A stretch of 64,000 nucleotides of DNA from Microbulbifer sp. GL-2. Its GTDB lineage: Bacteria; Pseudomonadota; Gammaproteobacteria; Pseudomonadales; Cellvibrionaceae. The notes beneath the pieces were generated by a model. It did no database searches, had not been told where the DNA came from, and saw nothing but the letters and a program-made list of their open reading frames with translations. Location: NCBI RefSeq assembly GCF_007183175.1, contig NZ_AP019807.1, positions 4,398,001 to 4,462,000 of the forward strand. The letters run 5' to 3'. The translations under genes and the position numbers were made by a program. Below are positions 33,974-42,771 of the stretch, piece by piece (positions within the stretch are counted from its first letter, which is position 1; the number at the start of each line of letters is the position of its first letter).

Positions 33974-35062
33974 ATGGCACTGTACCGCGTTAACACCGAC
34001 GACTATCAAGATCAGCTGCACAAGAAGGCCCAGCGCCTGAGCGAAGCTTACCGGGAATTTACCCACCTGGAGCCAGAGTTGTTCCCTTCCCCTCCCATCC
34101 ACTATCGGCTGCGTGCCGAGTTCAAAGTCTGGCATGAGGGAGGTGTAGCCCACTACGCCATGTACCGCCAAGGCGAGCACAAGAAGCCATTTATCATAGA
34201 CGAATTTACCGTTGGTTCAGAGCTGATGAATACGCTGATGCCAAAGGTACTGGAAACCGTAAACGGCAGTGAAGTACTGCGCAAACGTCTTTTCTCCGCC
34301 GAGTTTCTCACTACTTTGAGTGGTGATGCCCTTATCACCCTGATCTACCACAAGAGACTTGACGAAATATGGGAACAGGAAGCCCGCGCCCTTCAGAATA
34401 AGCTGGGATTTCCCATCCTGGGCCGATCCCGCAAGCAAAAGGTGGTGTTAGAGCGAGACTATGTCACCGAACAATTTGAGATCGACGGCAAGCAATATCA
34501 ATACAAACAGGTTGAAGGCAGCTTTACCCAGCCCAACGGTGAAATCTGCCGCTCCATGATCCATTGGGCCAAAAGCGCTTGCGGAAAAATGAATAGTGAC
34601 CTACTGGAGCTGTATTGCGGAAATGGTAACTTAACCATTCCACTGAGTGAGAATTTTCAAAAGGTACTGGCTACCGAAATTTCAAAAGTCTCAGTAAACT
34701 CCGCCCAGGAGAATATCCGTACAAATGGTGTGAGTAACCTGAATATTGTGCGCTTATCCAGCGAAGAATTTACCCAGGCTATCGATAAAGTCCGCCCCTT
34801 CCGCCGTCTCGCCGAAATTGACCTGGATAGCTATAGCTTCGACACTGTACTGGTAGACCCGCCTCGCGCCGGCCTGGACCAAGACACTTGTACAATGGTT
34901 GCCCGCTTTCCTAGAATACTTTATATCTCCTGCAATCCAGAAACACAGTTGGAAAACCTAAGGCTACTGAGCAAGACTCATCGTATCGACCGCTTTGCCC
35001 TATTCGATCAGTTCCCCTACACGGATCACACCGAAACCGGTCTACTACTGGTACGCAGGTAA
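33974..35062 (+). CDS. trmA: tRNA (uracil-5-)-methyltransferase TrmA
   Basis: 362 residues from ATG at 33974. It methylates U54 of tRNA (and tmRNA) with SAM. SAM-binding LLELYCGNGNLTIPL, DPPRAGLDQ with the catalytic Asp region, nucleophile Cys in RILYISCNPETQ, and the terminal HTETGLLLVRR with the catalytic base Glu. Length and motifs match E. coli TrmA. Confidence 0.93.
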   Translation: MALYRVNTDDYQDQLHKKAQRLSEAYREFTHLEPELFPSPPIHYRLRAEFKVWHEGGVAHYAMYRQGEHKKPFIIDEFTVGSELMNTLMPKVLETVNGSEVLRKRLFSAEFLTTLSGDALITLIYHKRLDEIWEQEARALQNKLGFPILGRSRKQKVVLERDYVTEQFEIDGKQYQYKQVEGSFTQPNGEICRSMIHWAKSACGKMNSDLLELYCGNGNLTIPLSENFQKVLATEISKVSVNSAQENIRTNGVSNLNIVRLSSEEFTQAIDKVRPFRRLAEIDLDSYSFDTVLVDPPRAGLDQDTCTMVARFPRILYISCNPETQLENLRLLSKTHRIDRFALFDQFPYTDHTETGLLLVRR

Positions 35063-35516
35063 ACCGCCTACTTCCAGTGCTCTATTACTCCACATTGCAA
35101 ACCAGCCATTCTGCGAGCTAGCTAATAGCTCGCTCATCGTTTCTACTCCATATACATCAGAAATTTCTATAGATTTTCACACTCAACCTCTTTTCAGAGG
35201 CTCTCTTTATCACACCCACTCGATCTCGTTTCCAAATAGACATCAAAACTAAATCTGTACTCGCAACGTCAATATAGAACATCTACTACAGGAAAATTTC
35301 TCAATCCATTTAGAATTTACAATAAATAGCACTCATAGGTCTTTTCCGAAAACCCGAAATTTACTTTAGACGCTAACAATTATATCCATGGTGACACTTT
35401 AAGATGGACAAAAGATCTGGAAAGAACTGCACGTAATTTGAATTTGACTTGATAGAGCATCTTCTAAAATACTAGTAACTGTTAGATCAAGTCTGAACTA
35501 CTTCATTTCATCGCAT
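35063..35516. other. A+T-rich intergenic, no gene seen
   Basis: 454 bp between trmA and the left end of the second IS3-family element. No ribosome site with a meaningful frame. It probably marks the junction between backbone and the integron region. Confidence 0.4.
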
Positions 35517-35546
35517 TGATCCTACCCATCAACAACGGACACACCA

Positions 35547-36411
35547 CTAAGCGACTAGTTGTTCCTCAAACGCCTCAGGGCTGAGATAGCCATTGGCGCT
35601 GTGTAGGCGATTTCGATTGTAGTCTATCTCTATATACTCAAATACGGTTTCTCTCATGAGGCGCCTTGCGGGAAAGCGGTTACCATGGATTGCTTCTACT
35701 TTAAGTGAGTGGAAGAATGTTTCTGCACAAGCGTTATCATAGCAATTACCTTTGGCGCTCATGCTGCACCGCAGATCATACGCTGTAATTAAAGATTGAT
35801 AATCTTTAGAGCAATACTGGCTTCCCCTGTCTGTATGCACGATAACATTCGTAGGTTTCTTACGTCGCCATAAAGCCATTTGAAGGGCGTCACAGACCAA
35901 CGTAGCCATCATCGTTTCCGACATCGCCCAACCAATAACCAGCCGACTATATAGGTCTATCTCTACAGCTAGATATAACCAACCTTCTTCTGTTCGTAGG
36001 TAGGTAATATCCCCGGCCCATTTCTGATTCGGCGCTTCAGCATTGAAGTTCTGCTCGAGCAGATTTGGGGCCACTGGTAGACCATGTTTTGAGTAGGTTG
36101 TGGCTTTATATCTCCTGGCTGCTTTAGCCCGTAGGCCCCTGTCGACGCATGCTGGCAGCAATTGTTTTTTGATTATATTTACTCCCCTCACTGGCCAACT
36201 CTTTCGTCAGACGAGGGGCGCCACTACGTTCTTTGCTGGCTATAAAGCGCTGCTGTACCAAGCTATCAAGCTGCATTCGGTACTGCTGCTTGGATTTGTC
36301 AGCCGATCTTGACACCCAGTTATAAAAGCCACTGCGAGATACGCCCAACACCTTGGTCATCGCTTTGATACTGAATTCATACCTGTGCTTTTGCATGAAG
36401 GCGTACCTCAT
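35547..36411 (-). pseudogene. IS3-family OrfB, frameshifted
   Basis: N-terminal part 36411-36124 (HTH_21, GAPRLTKELASEG) and catalytic part 36191-35547 are in different frames. One extra base in a G run (Cs at 36136-36139 on the plus strand) breaks RRQGLRAKAARRYKATTYSK. The DDE residues remain: WAGDITYL, VHTDRGSQYCS and CAETFFHSLK. Confidence 0.85.
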
Positions 36412-36707
36412 TTCAGGCTCTTTGCAAAGTACGCTGCGGCCTTTTTTAAGATCGCCAGCTCCTCTGCCTGCTCAGCCAGCTGCCGCTTAAGTCGAGCATT
36501 TTCTGTGGCCAGCTCTCTCTCGGCATCCCCTCGGCTCTGATGTAACTTAGCCTTACTTCGCCATCAGTAAATCTGGGAAGGATGCAACCCAAGCTGTTTA
36601 GCGGCAACGCTTACCCCGACCTTGAGCGCCAGTGCCAGGGCATCTTTTCTATACTCATCTGAGTATTGTTTACGAGTGGTTTTGGTTGGTTTACTTGATC
36701 TTGTCAT
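36408..36707 (-). pseudogene. IS3-family OrfA with in-frame stop
   Basis: 99 codons (MTRSSKPTKTTRKQYSDEYR, HTH, then a Glu/Leu coiled coil ending AAYFAKSLK). Codon 48 is TGA where a CGA (Arg) fits the family pattern IYRWRSKA, at 36564-36566. A slippery A6G run (36441-36447) marks the usual -1 shift into orfB, whose ATG overlaps the orfA stop. Confidence 0.8.
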
Positions 36708-36769
36708 AGGGCACCTCTGCTGCGTAGTTTATCGCTTAAGAGAGTGTCCGTCGTTGGTGGGTAGGATCA

Positions 36770-36896
36770 GTACTCTATGCCCCCCCCAATTCTCTTCGAA
36801 TCCAAATCCAAGTGCAATGACGAGCGTGCTAACCCACAGTAGGCAAACCACAATCAAGTGAATAGCTGTCAATACCACTATTTTACTTTTACTCAC
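36770..36896 (-). pseudogene. Truncated cassette gene (membrane protein)
   Basis: A GTG at 36896 opens MSKSKIVVLTAIHLIVVCLL, a hydrophobic N-terminus, and runs open into the right end of the IS3 element at 36769. The 3' end and attC of this cassette are lost, so it was the tenth and last surviving cassette of the array. Confidence 0.5.
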
Positions 36897-36910
36897 GGCT
36901 CACTTCTCAA

Positions 36911-36970
36911 ACAAAACGCTGTCCCGCGGAGGGCCACAGGCCCGGAGCAAATTGCCCGGCTTTGTTATAC
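36911..36970 (-). repeat. attC site, short
   Basis: Cores ACAAAAC (36911-36917, degenerate) and GTTATAC (36964-36970), 60 bp. GGGCCACAGGCCC forms the central hairpin. Confidence 0.65.
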
Positions 36971-37277
36971 GCTACCCTCGCTCTCAACTACGAGTACGCG
37001 CACCTCACCCCGCGGGTGAGGGACATGTTCCGTACCTACTGAAGCAAAGAATATGTCTCCAACTTCTAATACGGCTACTTCTTCAGCTCCATTCACGCGA
37101 TAGTGCATATCTACTACACCATCTAAAACTACGAAGACCTCCTCTCCGTTGTTTATGTGCCATTTGTATGGCTTATCGGTCCAATGTAGCTTGGTAGTAA
37201 TTCCTTGCATATTTGCAATTTGTTTTGATCCCCAAGCGCGATCGGCAGTGAAACTGCCTACTTTTTACGACTTCCAT
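36965..37277 (-). pseudogene. Cupin cassette gene with 5' frameshift
   Basis: The cupin barrel is intact from ATG 37210: TDKPYKWHINNGEEVFVVLDG, MHYRVNG and HPRGEVRVLVVES, with the metal-site His/Glu pattern. Upstream, ATG at 37277 gives MEVVKS, then one extra base near 37259, after which GSFTADRAWGSKQIANMQG continues in the barrel frame and matches what the family should have. So either the gene is broken by one base or translation restarts at 37210 to give 81 residues. Stop codon is in the attC core. Confidence 0.6.
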
Positions 37278-37314
37278 TTTTTGGCTACTTACTTGGCATT
37301 CAAAGTATTATTGC

Positions 37315-37362
37315 GAATAACGCCGCGTTCACCGGCTTGTCCGGTGTAACGTTTTGTTATCT
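37315..37362 (-). repeat. attC site, very short
   Basis: Cores GAATAAC (37315-37321) and GTTATCT (37356-37362), only 48 bp, with ACCGGCTTGTCCGGT as hairpin. Among the shortest attC-like sites in the window. Confidence 0.6.
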
Positions 37363-37373
37363 TTTAAGCATAA

Positions 37374-39131
37374 TTATTGGTTTTTAACGACTTCAATTAT
37401 CTGCTTCATGGCAGGATCTTCACCCGAAAAGTAGCTCGCGGATGACAGAGATACAGGTAAATGCGGAGCAATCCATATACGATGATCTTCAGCCTTCGAA
37501 GCTTGATGATACTGAGAAGAAATTATTCCCCAAACACCACTGTATGGAAGCTTAAACCAACCGGCTTCACCAAGATGGTTCGGCCTGCTCCCACTGGGTT
37601 CGCCGACTATGATCGCATCTGTCAGCCGGTTGATATCTGCCAGTAATAAATGTGCGGCTGAAAATGTATTGCGACCAACTATAACGAACAACTTGTTATC
37701 TGTATCTTGCTCTACAAAGTGAATTAAAGCTCTTGTGAGAGGAGGAGTAATAGATCCATTTCCTCCACTATTATGTCGTAAATCCAGAATTACATTTTTT
37801 ATATTGCTTTTCTTAATATTTTGGCGAACTTCGCCACTAAACTCGAAAAGAGATTGCGATTTGCTCTGGGTAACGGCATTTAGCTGTATGTAAAAATAAT
37901 TATCTTCTCTGTTTTCAAAATACCAGTAATTTTCACTAATCCTTGTCAGATATTCTGGATTATCAGCATTTTCAAGCTCCGGCAATCTCGGAAAACCGCC
38001 AAAGCTAAATGGCTCTCCCGAAAACATTACTTTTTCCTCTTCGCCGTTCTCATCAACTAAAGAAAAAGCAATACCTTTGGTGTCCTTCACTACATCTAAC
38101 CCCTTGAGGACTTCGGGGATAGCTAGATAGTAAGGTCCTAGCCAATATTGTTGCATTTCATTATCTCTGGCATTAATCCTCTCAATCCGCTCCATTACTT
38201 GTTCAACAGGAATATTTGCCACTGAAATGACTTTTCGGCCAATTAAATGCCTATAGCGATCGCTAGCTCTAACAATGTAAATACCATCGTTAAACCAGTA
38301 GAACTGTACCGGTAGGCGAGTAAAAGCGCCTTTCAGGGAGTTGGTCGGCACAATAAAGTTATGCCCATTACCCACGCTAGCTAGCAGATCCATAAATTGA
38401 AATACGATTTGCTCATCGCTTAATTTCGGGATTTTTTCGACGATTAATTTTGCTTTTAATTCGAGCTCCTCGACAAAAACACTATGGTATGGGTCAACGT
38501 GAAGACGTTTTATTTCACTTAATAAGAATTGTAAATCATTAGCCCAGGCATCGTTTCTTGATAAATCCGGAGCGAGGAATTCACCTGAAAGCTTCTGAAA
38601 GTGTACATCACCAGAAATATTCTCAAATTTGGCGTTGTTAATAAGAGACTTTCTGTCGTCCCACCTAAATTCAAGTGATTTTTGAATCCATGCTAGTGCT
38701 TCAGCCTTATTTCCGATAGCGGAATAGGATTGAGCAATTTTGATCATTATATCGTTTGATGGAGATGATGCTGACTTTATCCCTGACATTATTGTGCCAA
38801 TCTTAAGCGTTTTCTCCAATGCCGGTATCGCCTTTTGATATTGTTCAGCTTGCAAGTACCCATGACCTAATAAAAACCAAGTATCTCCATCGTCCTGATA
38901 CTGCATCGTCAGTTGCTCTAGCAATGGGATGGCTTTGTCCCACTCACTATTTTTTGCGTAGTCTACGGCTTTGGTTCTCACTGCCCAATACTCAGCACCA
39001 TTATTCGGAAAATCGATTGAAGCCTTATGGCCAATCGCTTCATTGGTCATGAGATTTGAGTTAGATGCGGACAATACTGGTGCTATTATGCAGGCAAAGC
39101 TTAGAACAGTCGTTAATAATATTTTTTTCAT
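37374..39131 (-). CDS. Cassette gene: TPR plus S41-peptidase-like secreted protein
   Basis: 585 residues, very large for a cassette. Signal peptide MKKILLTTVLSFACIIAPVLSA; then TPR helices (about 40-170: SEWDKAIPLLEQLTMQYQDD, WFLLGHGYLQAEQYQKAIPA); then a C-terminal S41/tail-protease-like domain (about 300-580) with ILDLRHNSGGNGS and GRNTFSAAHLLLADINRL, where the Ser of TFSAAHL is the nucleophile candidate, followed by IIVGEPSGSRPNHLG. A catalytic Lys is not obvious. The start is ATG 39131, not the longer frame. Periplasmic or exported; substrate unknown. Confidence 0.7.
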   Translation of the reverse strand: MKKILLTTVLSFACIIAPVLSASNSNLMTNEAIGHKASIDFPNNGAEYWAVRTKAVDYAKNSEWDKAIPLLEQLTMQYQDDGDTWFLLGHGYLQAEQYQKAIPALEKTLKIGTIMSGIKSASSPSNDIMIKIAQSYSAIGNKAEALAWIQKSLEFRWDDRKSLINNAKFENISGDVHFQKLSGEFLAPDLSRNDAWANDLQFLLSEIKRLHVDPYHSVFVEELELKAKLIVEKIPKLSDEQIVFQFMDLLASVGNGHNFIVPTNSLKGAFTRLPVQFYWFNDGIYIVRASDRYRHLIGRKVISVANIPVEQVMERIERINARDNEMQQYWLGPYYLAIPEVLKGLDVVKDTKGIAFSLVDENGEEEKVMFSGEPFSFGGFPRLPELENADNPEYLTRISENYWYFENREDNYFYIQLNAVTQSKSQSLFEFSGEVRQNIKKSNIKNVILDLRHNSGGNGSITPPLTRALIHFVEQDTDNKLFVIVGRNTFSAAHLLLADINRLTDAIIVGEPSGSRPNHLGEAGWFKLPYSGVWGIISSQYHQASKAEDHRIWIAPHLPVSLSSASYFSGEDPAMKQIIEVVKNQ

Positions 39132-39176
39132 CAAGCTAAAACCTAAGTCAGTATTCTGTAGAGAAAGATAACGTTG

Positions 39177-39272
39177 CAATAACCGGCGGCCGGAGCTGTT
39201 TATGCGTGAAGCGCATAGCGTTGGCGGTCCGGCGCGCGTCTTGTGCGCGCGTAGTTCATTGACTTGTTAAAT
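39177..39272 (-). repeat. attC site
   Basis: Cores CAATAAC (39177-39183) and GTTAAAT (39266-39272). Long stem with ATGCGTGAAGCGCAT and GCGCGCGTCTTGTGCGCGC hairpins. Confidence 0.75.
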
Positions 39273-39331
39273 TTCATTGGTTGCTATAACTACGTTTTTT
39301 GGCTGATTGTACTCTGTAATATAACCTGAAC

Positions 39332-39682
39332 TTACTTTTTTACCACGATATAAGAAATCACAGAGCACCCGCCAGATTTGGTGTGAGCCCATGTATAGGA
39401 GCCCATTTGCTTATAGGTGCCACCGGCTTCATACCCGCCGTGGCTCAGCACTAGCACTCCATACTGATCTGATGGATTGACAGAGCCATTAATCTCTTTT
39501 GCCAACTCATTGCTTGGCCAGATGTCGTCGCCAATACAACTGGCTTCGACTCCGGAAACCGGGGTGCCGGCCTTATCCATGAATGTGATTTGGTATTGCC
39601 TTCCGGGCATTCCCCCGTCCCACGTAACGGTTGTTACGCAACCGGCTAAAAAAATACCTATGAGCAGAGTGAGTATCTTCAT
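39332..39682 (-). CDS. Cassette gene: putative lipoprotein
   Basis: 116 residues from ATG at 39682. MKILTLLIGIFLAGCVTT has a lipobox (FLAGC). The mature domain is beta-rich with YQITFMDKAGTPVSGVEASC, reminiscent of an Ig-like or carboxypeptidase-regulatory-like fold. Function unknown. About 60 bases of noncoding sequence precede its attC. Confidence 0.6.
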   Translation of the reverse strand: MKILTLLIGIFLAGCVTTVTWDGGMPGRQYQITFMDKAGTPVSGVEASCIGDDIWPSNELAKEINGSVNPSDQYGVLVLSHGGYEAGGTYKQMGSYTWAHTKSGGCSVISYIVVKK

Positions 39683-39691
39683 GGTTGTAGA

Positions 39692-39769
39692 ATTTAACGC
39701 CCGCAGCACAGGCGGAGCGTCAGCGACGTCCAGCTAGCTTGCTGGCGATTGTGCCTGCGTTTGTTATGC
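39692..39769 (-). repeat. attC site
   Basis: Cores ATTTAAC (39692-39698) and GTTATGC (39763-39769). CCAGCTAGCTTGCTGG forms the inner hairpin. Confidence 0.75.
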
Positions 39770-40099
39770 ATTTTTCTGAAGACGAACATGGACAGAGACT
39801 TTATCTTCCAAAATACGGATGAGCACTGGGTCCATCCGATCATAGTTATCAGGTATTGCCAGGCAAACTAACTTCTTACCCTTTAGTAAATCCTTAAACT
39901 TTTTCATTACCTTATTGCGGTGAGACTTCTCCATAACGAAGATTATGTCAGCCCACTCAATAAGATCGCCGCTAATAGTTGTTTCTGCATCTTTATTTGT
40001 GCCGCAACCAATAGCATTGATGCCATCATACTGAGAAAAGACTTCTTCTCCAGTTGGGCTTCTCAATCTATTCTCGCTGCAAACGAATAGCAAATTCAT
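39764..40099 (-). CDS. Cassette gene: low-molecular-weight protein tyrosine phosphatase-like
   Basis: 111 residues. MNLLFVCSENRLRSPT contains the CX5R phosphatase loop (Cys7, Arg13) followed by Ser-Pro, as in LMW-PTP. The general-acid Asp can be supplied by AIPDNYDRMDP. The loop SENRL differs from the classical GNICR, as in a shorter subgroup often seen in mobile elements. Cytoplasmic. Stop codon in the attC core. It lies next to the IS1111-group insertion. Confidence 0.7.
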   Translation of the reverse strand: MNLLFVCSENRLRSPTGEEVFSQYDGINAIGCGTNKDAETTISGDLIEWADIIFVMEKSHRNKVMKKFKDLLKGKKLVCLAIPDNYDRMDPVLIRILEDKVSVHVRLQKNA

Positions 40100-40117
40100 T
40101 GAACCTTACCCATTGGT

Positions 40118-40206
40118 GCATAACGCCGCTAGCAACGGCCGGAGTGGAGGCGCGAAGCGCCGGAATGAAGGTCCAGCCCACGTAGTGGGCGAGGTTGCCT
40201 AGCTTT
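40118..40206 (-). repeat. attC interrupted by IS1111-group element (left part)
   Basis: Core GCATAAC at 40118-40124; the matching GTTATGA core lies at 41401-41407 beyond the insertion. CCAGCCCACGTAGTGGGCGAGG is one stem. The whole site would be about 95 bp and belongs to the cassette at 41415-41831. Confidence 0.75.
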
Positions 40207-41399
40207 GTATGGTTGTTCTTGTCCGATTCTGATGTTGAAAATCCTTTTCGCTAACGGGTAAATTGAGACCCACGTTCGGCGGCCACCGAAGGCCTTGTTT
40301 ATCACAGTTCGTTGCATTGCCGGCTCATAAAAGACCGATAACAAGTAGGAACGTGACAGACACTCACTAGGCATAACTCGAATAGTCATGTGGGCCTCGA
40401 GCCCGAATAGCAAGGCGGAGATAGCTTATCTTATGGAACCTCAAGAGATCAATGTCGGTATCGATACTAGCAGCAAACAGCTCGATATTTCTGTGAGACC
40501 AACTGGCCAATTCTTTAGTGTTACCAATGATAAAGATGGTATTAAGGACGCCATTAAACGACTGCAACCCCTTAAACCCAAAAGGGTACTTATCGAGTCC
40601 ACAGGAAGGCTTGAACTGGAGTTTGTCTGTGCTGCCCACAAAGCGGGATTGCCGATAGTTGTTTGCAATCCTTCGCAGGTAAGAAACTTTGCAAAGTCAG
40701 CGGGGCGACTCGCCAAAACTGACAAGCTGGATGCTGTCGACATTGCTCACTTTGGGGAGGCAATGAAGCCGAGGCTATCGTCGATAAAACCTGAAAAATT
40801 AAGGAATATCAGTGATTTACTGGTTGTAAGAAGCCAGTGCTTGGAGATGAGCACCATGCAAAAGAACCGTCTCAAGCGAATGCCTAAATCTGTACACAAA
40901 CCTATTCAATCCATATTGAAAGCCATCAAAAAAGAGTTAGAGGTAATCGACAAGCAACTGGATAAACTCGTCAACAGTATTGCCGAGTGGCGACAAAAAC
41001 GCGATCTATTGTTAAGCGCTAAAGGAGTCGGGAATGTGTTGGCCTACACCCTGATGAGCGAACTACCTGAATTGGGAAACTGAACCGAAAAGAGATTGCT
41101 GCACTCGTTGGTATCGCCCCAATGAACCGAGATAGCGGCAGCTTCCAGGGCAAGAGATATATTCGAGGCGGAAGGCATCGCGTACGCACAGTTCTGTTTG
41201 TTTCCATCATGTCGGCCATCCAGTGCCATCCTAAATTAAAGCCAATGTATAAACGCTTAGTCGACGCTGGCAAGCCTAAGAAAGTGGCCCTCATTGCATG
41301 TATGAGAAAGCAACTTACCATTCTGAATACGATGGTGAAAAACAACACATACTGGGATGAAAATATGGCTTAAAAGCTTGACGAAGAACCATAGTCACT
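40207..41399 (+). mobile_element. IS110 family, IS1111-group element in attC (copy 2)
   Basis: Near-identical to 11030-12221, about 95 percent by eye, with the same ends and the same position against a GTTATG core. A one-base deletion breaks the transposase, so this copy can move only with help from copy 1. Confidence 0.85.
40433..41373 (+). pseudogene. IS1111-group transposase, frameshifted
   Basis: Same protein as at 11255-12196 up to ELPELGN. The AAAA after GGG in copy 1 is AAA here (about 41077-41079), which causes a stop at 41083; the C-terminal Transposase_20 part continues in another frame from IAPMNRDSGS to 41373. Confidence 0.85.
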
Positions 41400-41414
41400 T
41401 GTTATGAGCACCTC

Positions 41415-41831
41415 TCACTGCGACACAATTCCATTGACCGAACTGATTGAGATTGATTGCTTACAGCCAGGGGACATACCCTCTGAACAGCAGTACTGAA
41501 CAGTTACCGCCATGTCATAACCCGATGCTGGCATATGAAGCAAAACGCTGGGTTGCTCACTACCAACTTTATAATCCATAGAAGAGCCTGAAATTTCGTT
41601 TTTGCCGAGTAATAGATAGGTTTGAACTCGACCCGCTAAGCAATTTCCGAGCTTATTAGCAAACTCAAGCTGATATAGAGAAGTATCAGCGCTTCCAGAA
41701 TCTATTTTTGCCAACTTAACAGACAGTGACTCAGCGTTTTCCCGTGTTACTTCAGTATTTTCAGGTAGACCATCGGCCATAGATCCACCACAAAACACTA
41801 AAAACGAAGATTTTAAAATGTTCTTAAACAT
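41415..41831 (-). CDS. Cassette gene: hypothetical, possibly secreted
   Basis: 138 residues; N-terminus MFKNILKSSFLVFCGGSMADG looks like a weak signal peptide. Five cysteines in the mature part (NCLAGR, QYCCSEG, PGCKQS) suggest disulfides. No family recognised. Its attC is the one split by the IS1111-group element. Confidence 0.5.
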   Translation of the reverse strand: MFKNILKSSFLVFCGGSMADGLPENTEVTRENAESLSVKLAKIDSGSADTSLYQLEFANKLGNCLAGRVQTYLLLGKNEISGSSMDYKVGSEQPSVLLHMPASGYDMAVTVQYCCSEGMSPGCKQSISISSVNGIVSQ

Positions 41832-41843
41832 AGCTCGTTTAGC

Positions 41844-41924
41844 TCATAACGCCTGCCGCACAGGCGAGCGACTTGTTGCGAGTCCAGCGCACGAAGTACT
41901 TGATTGTGCCGGCATTTGTTATGG
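41844..41924 (-). repeat. attC site
   Basis: Cores TCATAAC (41844-41850) and GTTATGG (41918-41924); shares the CGAGCGACTTGTTGCGAGTC interior with the next two sites. Confidence 0.8.
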
Positions 41925-41927
41925 CAG

Positions 41928-42260
41928 TCACCTCTCGGATTTTAAGGCCCAATAAATGTGTTTATCTATTGCAGTAGAAAAGCCAGACTTAGAATCATCA
42001 GAAGATGTTAATTTATCCCGCCACTTTTGGAGCAGACTTTCACTGACAAAAAATATGGAAATGATCTTGACAGAAATCAAGAAAGATATATATCCGGCAA
42101 GAAATGAGGTGATAAAAAGGCTAAATTCAATAATTTCCTGTTTAGAGCTTCTTGGAGTACAGTTTGAAATTTCCAATACTAGCGGAGTTACGTATTCTCC
42201 GGTAAGAAACACGCTAGAAAGCACGCAGATTAGGAATATGGGAAAGAGCAATACTAACAT
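41928..42260 (-). CDS. Cassette gene: two-TM hypothetical protein
   Basis: 110 residues with hydrophobic helices at about 2-20 and 45-70 and a charged C-terminal tail (KWRDKLTSSDDSKSG). No recognised family. Ends four bases before its attC. Confidence 0.55.
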   Translation of the reverse strand: MLVLLFPIFLICVLSSVFLTGEYVTPLVLEISNCTPRSSKQEIIEFSLFITSFLAGYISFLISVKIISIFFVSESLLQKWRDKLTSSDDSKSGFSTAIDKHIYWALKSER

Positions 42261-42309
42261 ATGATTTTTCTATCGACTTTTTTCATGCCTACCTATTCTC
42301 CGGCTACGG

Positions 42310-42390
42310 CCATAACGCCGCCAACACAGGCGAGCAACTTGTTGCGAGTCCAGCGCATGTAATGCGCAATTGTGCTTGGCTTTGTTATGT
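42310..42390 (-). repeat. attC site
   Basis: Cores CCATAAC (42310-42316) and GTTATGT (42384-42390), same interior type as 41844-41924. Confidence 0.8.
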
Positions 42391-42756
42391 TTTTTCATTT
42401 AGGAAACTATCCAAATAAGGCGCTATAACAAGATCAAGTTTATCTAATTCTGATTTAGGGAGGTGCTTCGCATAGCCTGTTTTCGCTATGCCGCCATTTA
42501 CCCCCAGCTCTCGAAAAACTTCTTTTACTATATCTTCTTTGGAGAAGCCTCTAGACAGTATATTTAATCGACTAGAATATGAGCTATGTATAACTGGACG
42601 ATCAAATCGAGAATTTTGGAAAATCTCCGCGCTAAATATTACTTGATCTACCAAACTAGTCCATTTTTTAGGAACTAGGGTGAAGATTCTCTTTATGTCT
42701 TTTTTCGAAAGAGAGTGTGGCGGATCATTATTAAGCTTTGCGAAGATAATCTTCAT
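42385..42756 (-). CDS. Cassette gene: hypothetical cytoplasmic protein
   Basis: 123 residues, basic, no signal or membrane segment. KKDIKRIFTLVPKKWTSLVDQ and a Ser-rich centre, acidic tail. Function unknown. Stop codon is part of the attC core. Confidence 0.5.
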   Translation of the reverse strand: MKIIFAKLNNDPPHSLSKKDIKRIFTLVPKKWTSLVDQVIFSAEIFQNSRFDRPVIHSSYSSRLNILSRGFSKEDIVKEVFRELGVNGGIAKTGYAKHLPKSELDKLDLVIAPYLDSFLNEKT

Positions 42757-42771
42757 CTTGAACCCTTAGAA

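Larger units (their letters stand above)
35517..36769 (-). mobile_element. IS3-family element, decayed
   Basis: 1253 bp with 26-bp inverted repeats that match at 24 positions: left 35517-35542 (TGATCCTACCCATCAACAAC...), right 36744-36769 inverted. orfA has a nonsense codon and orfB a frameshift, so it cannot move by itself. It differs from the IS3 element at 8.3 kb in both ends and proteins. Its right end cuts a cassette gene. Confidence 0.85.

Noticed and set aside
35395..35415. Sequence near GACACTTTAAGATGGAC as an additional IS end
   Set aside because: No matching inverted end or transposase fragment within reach.
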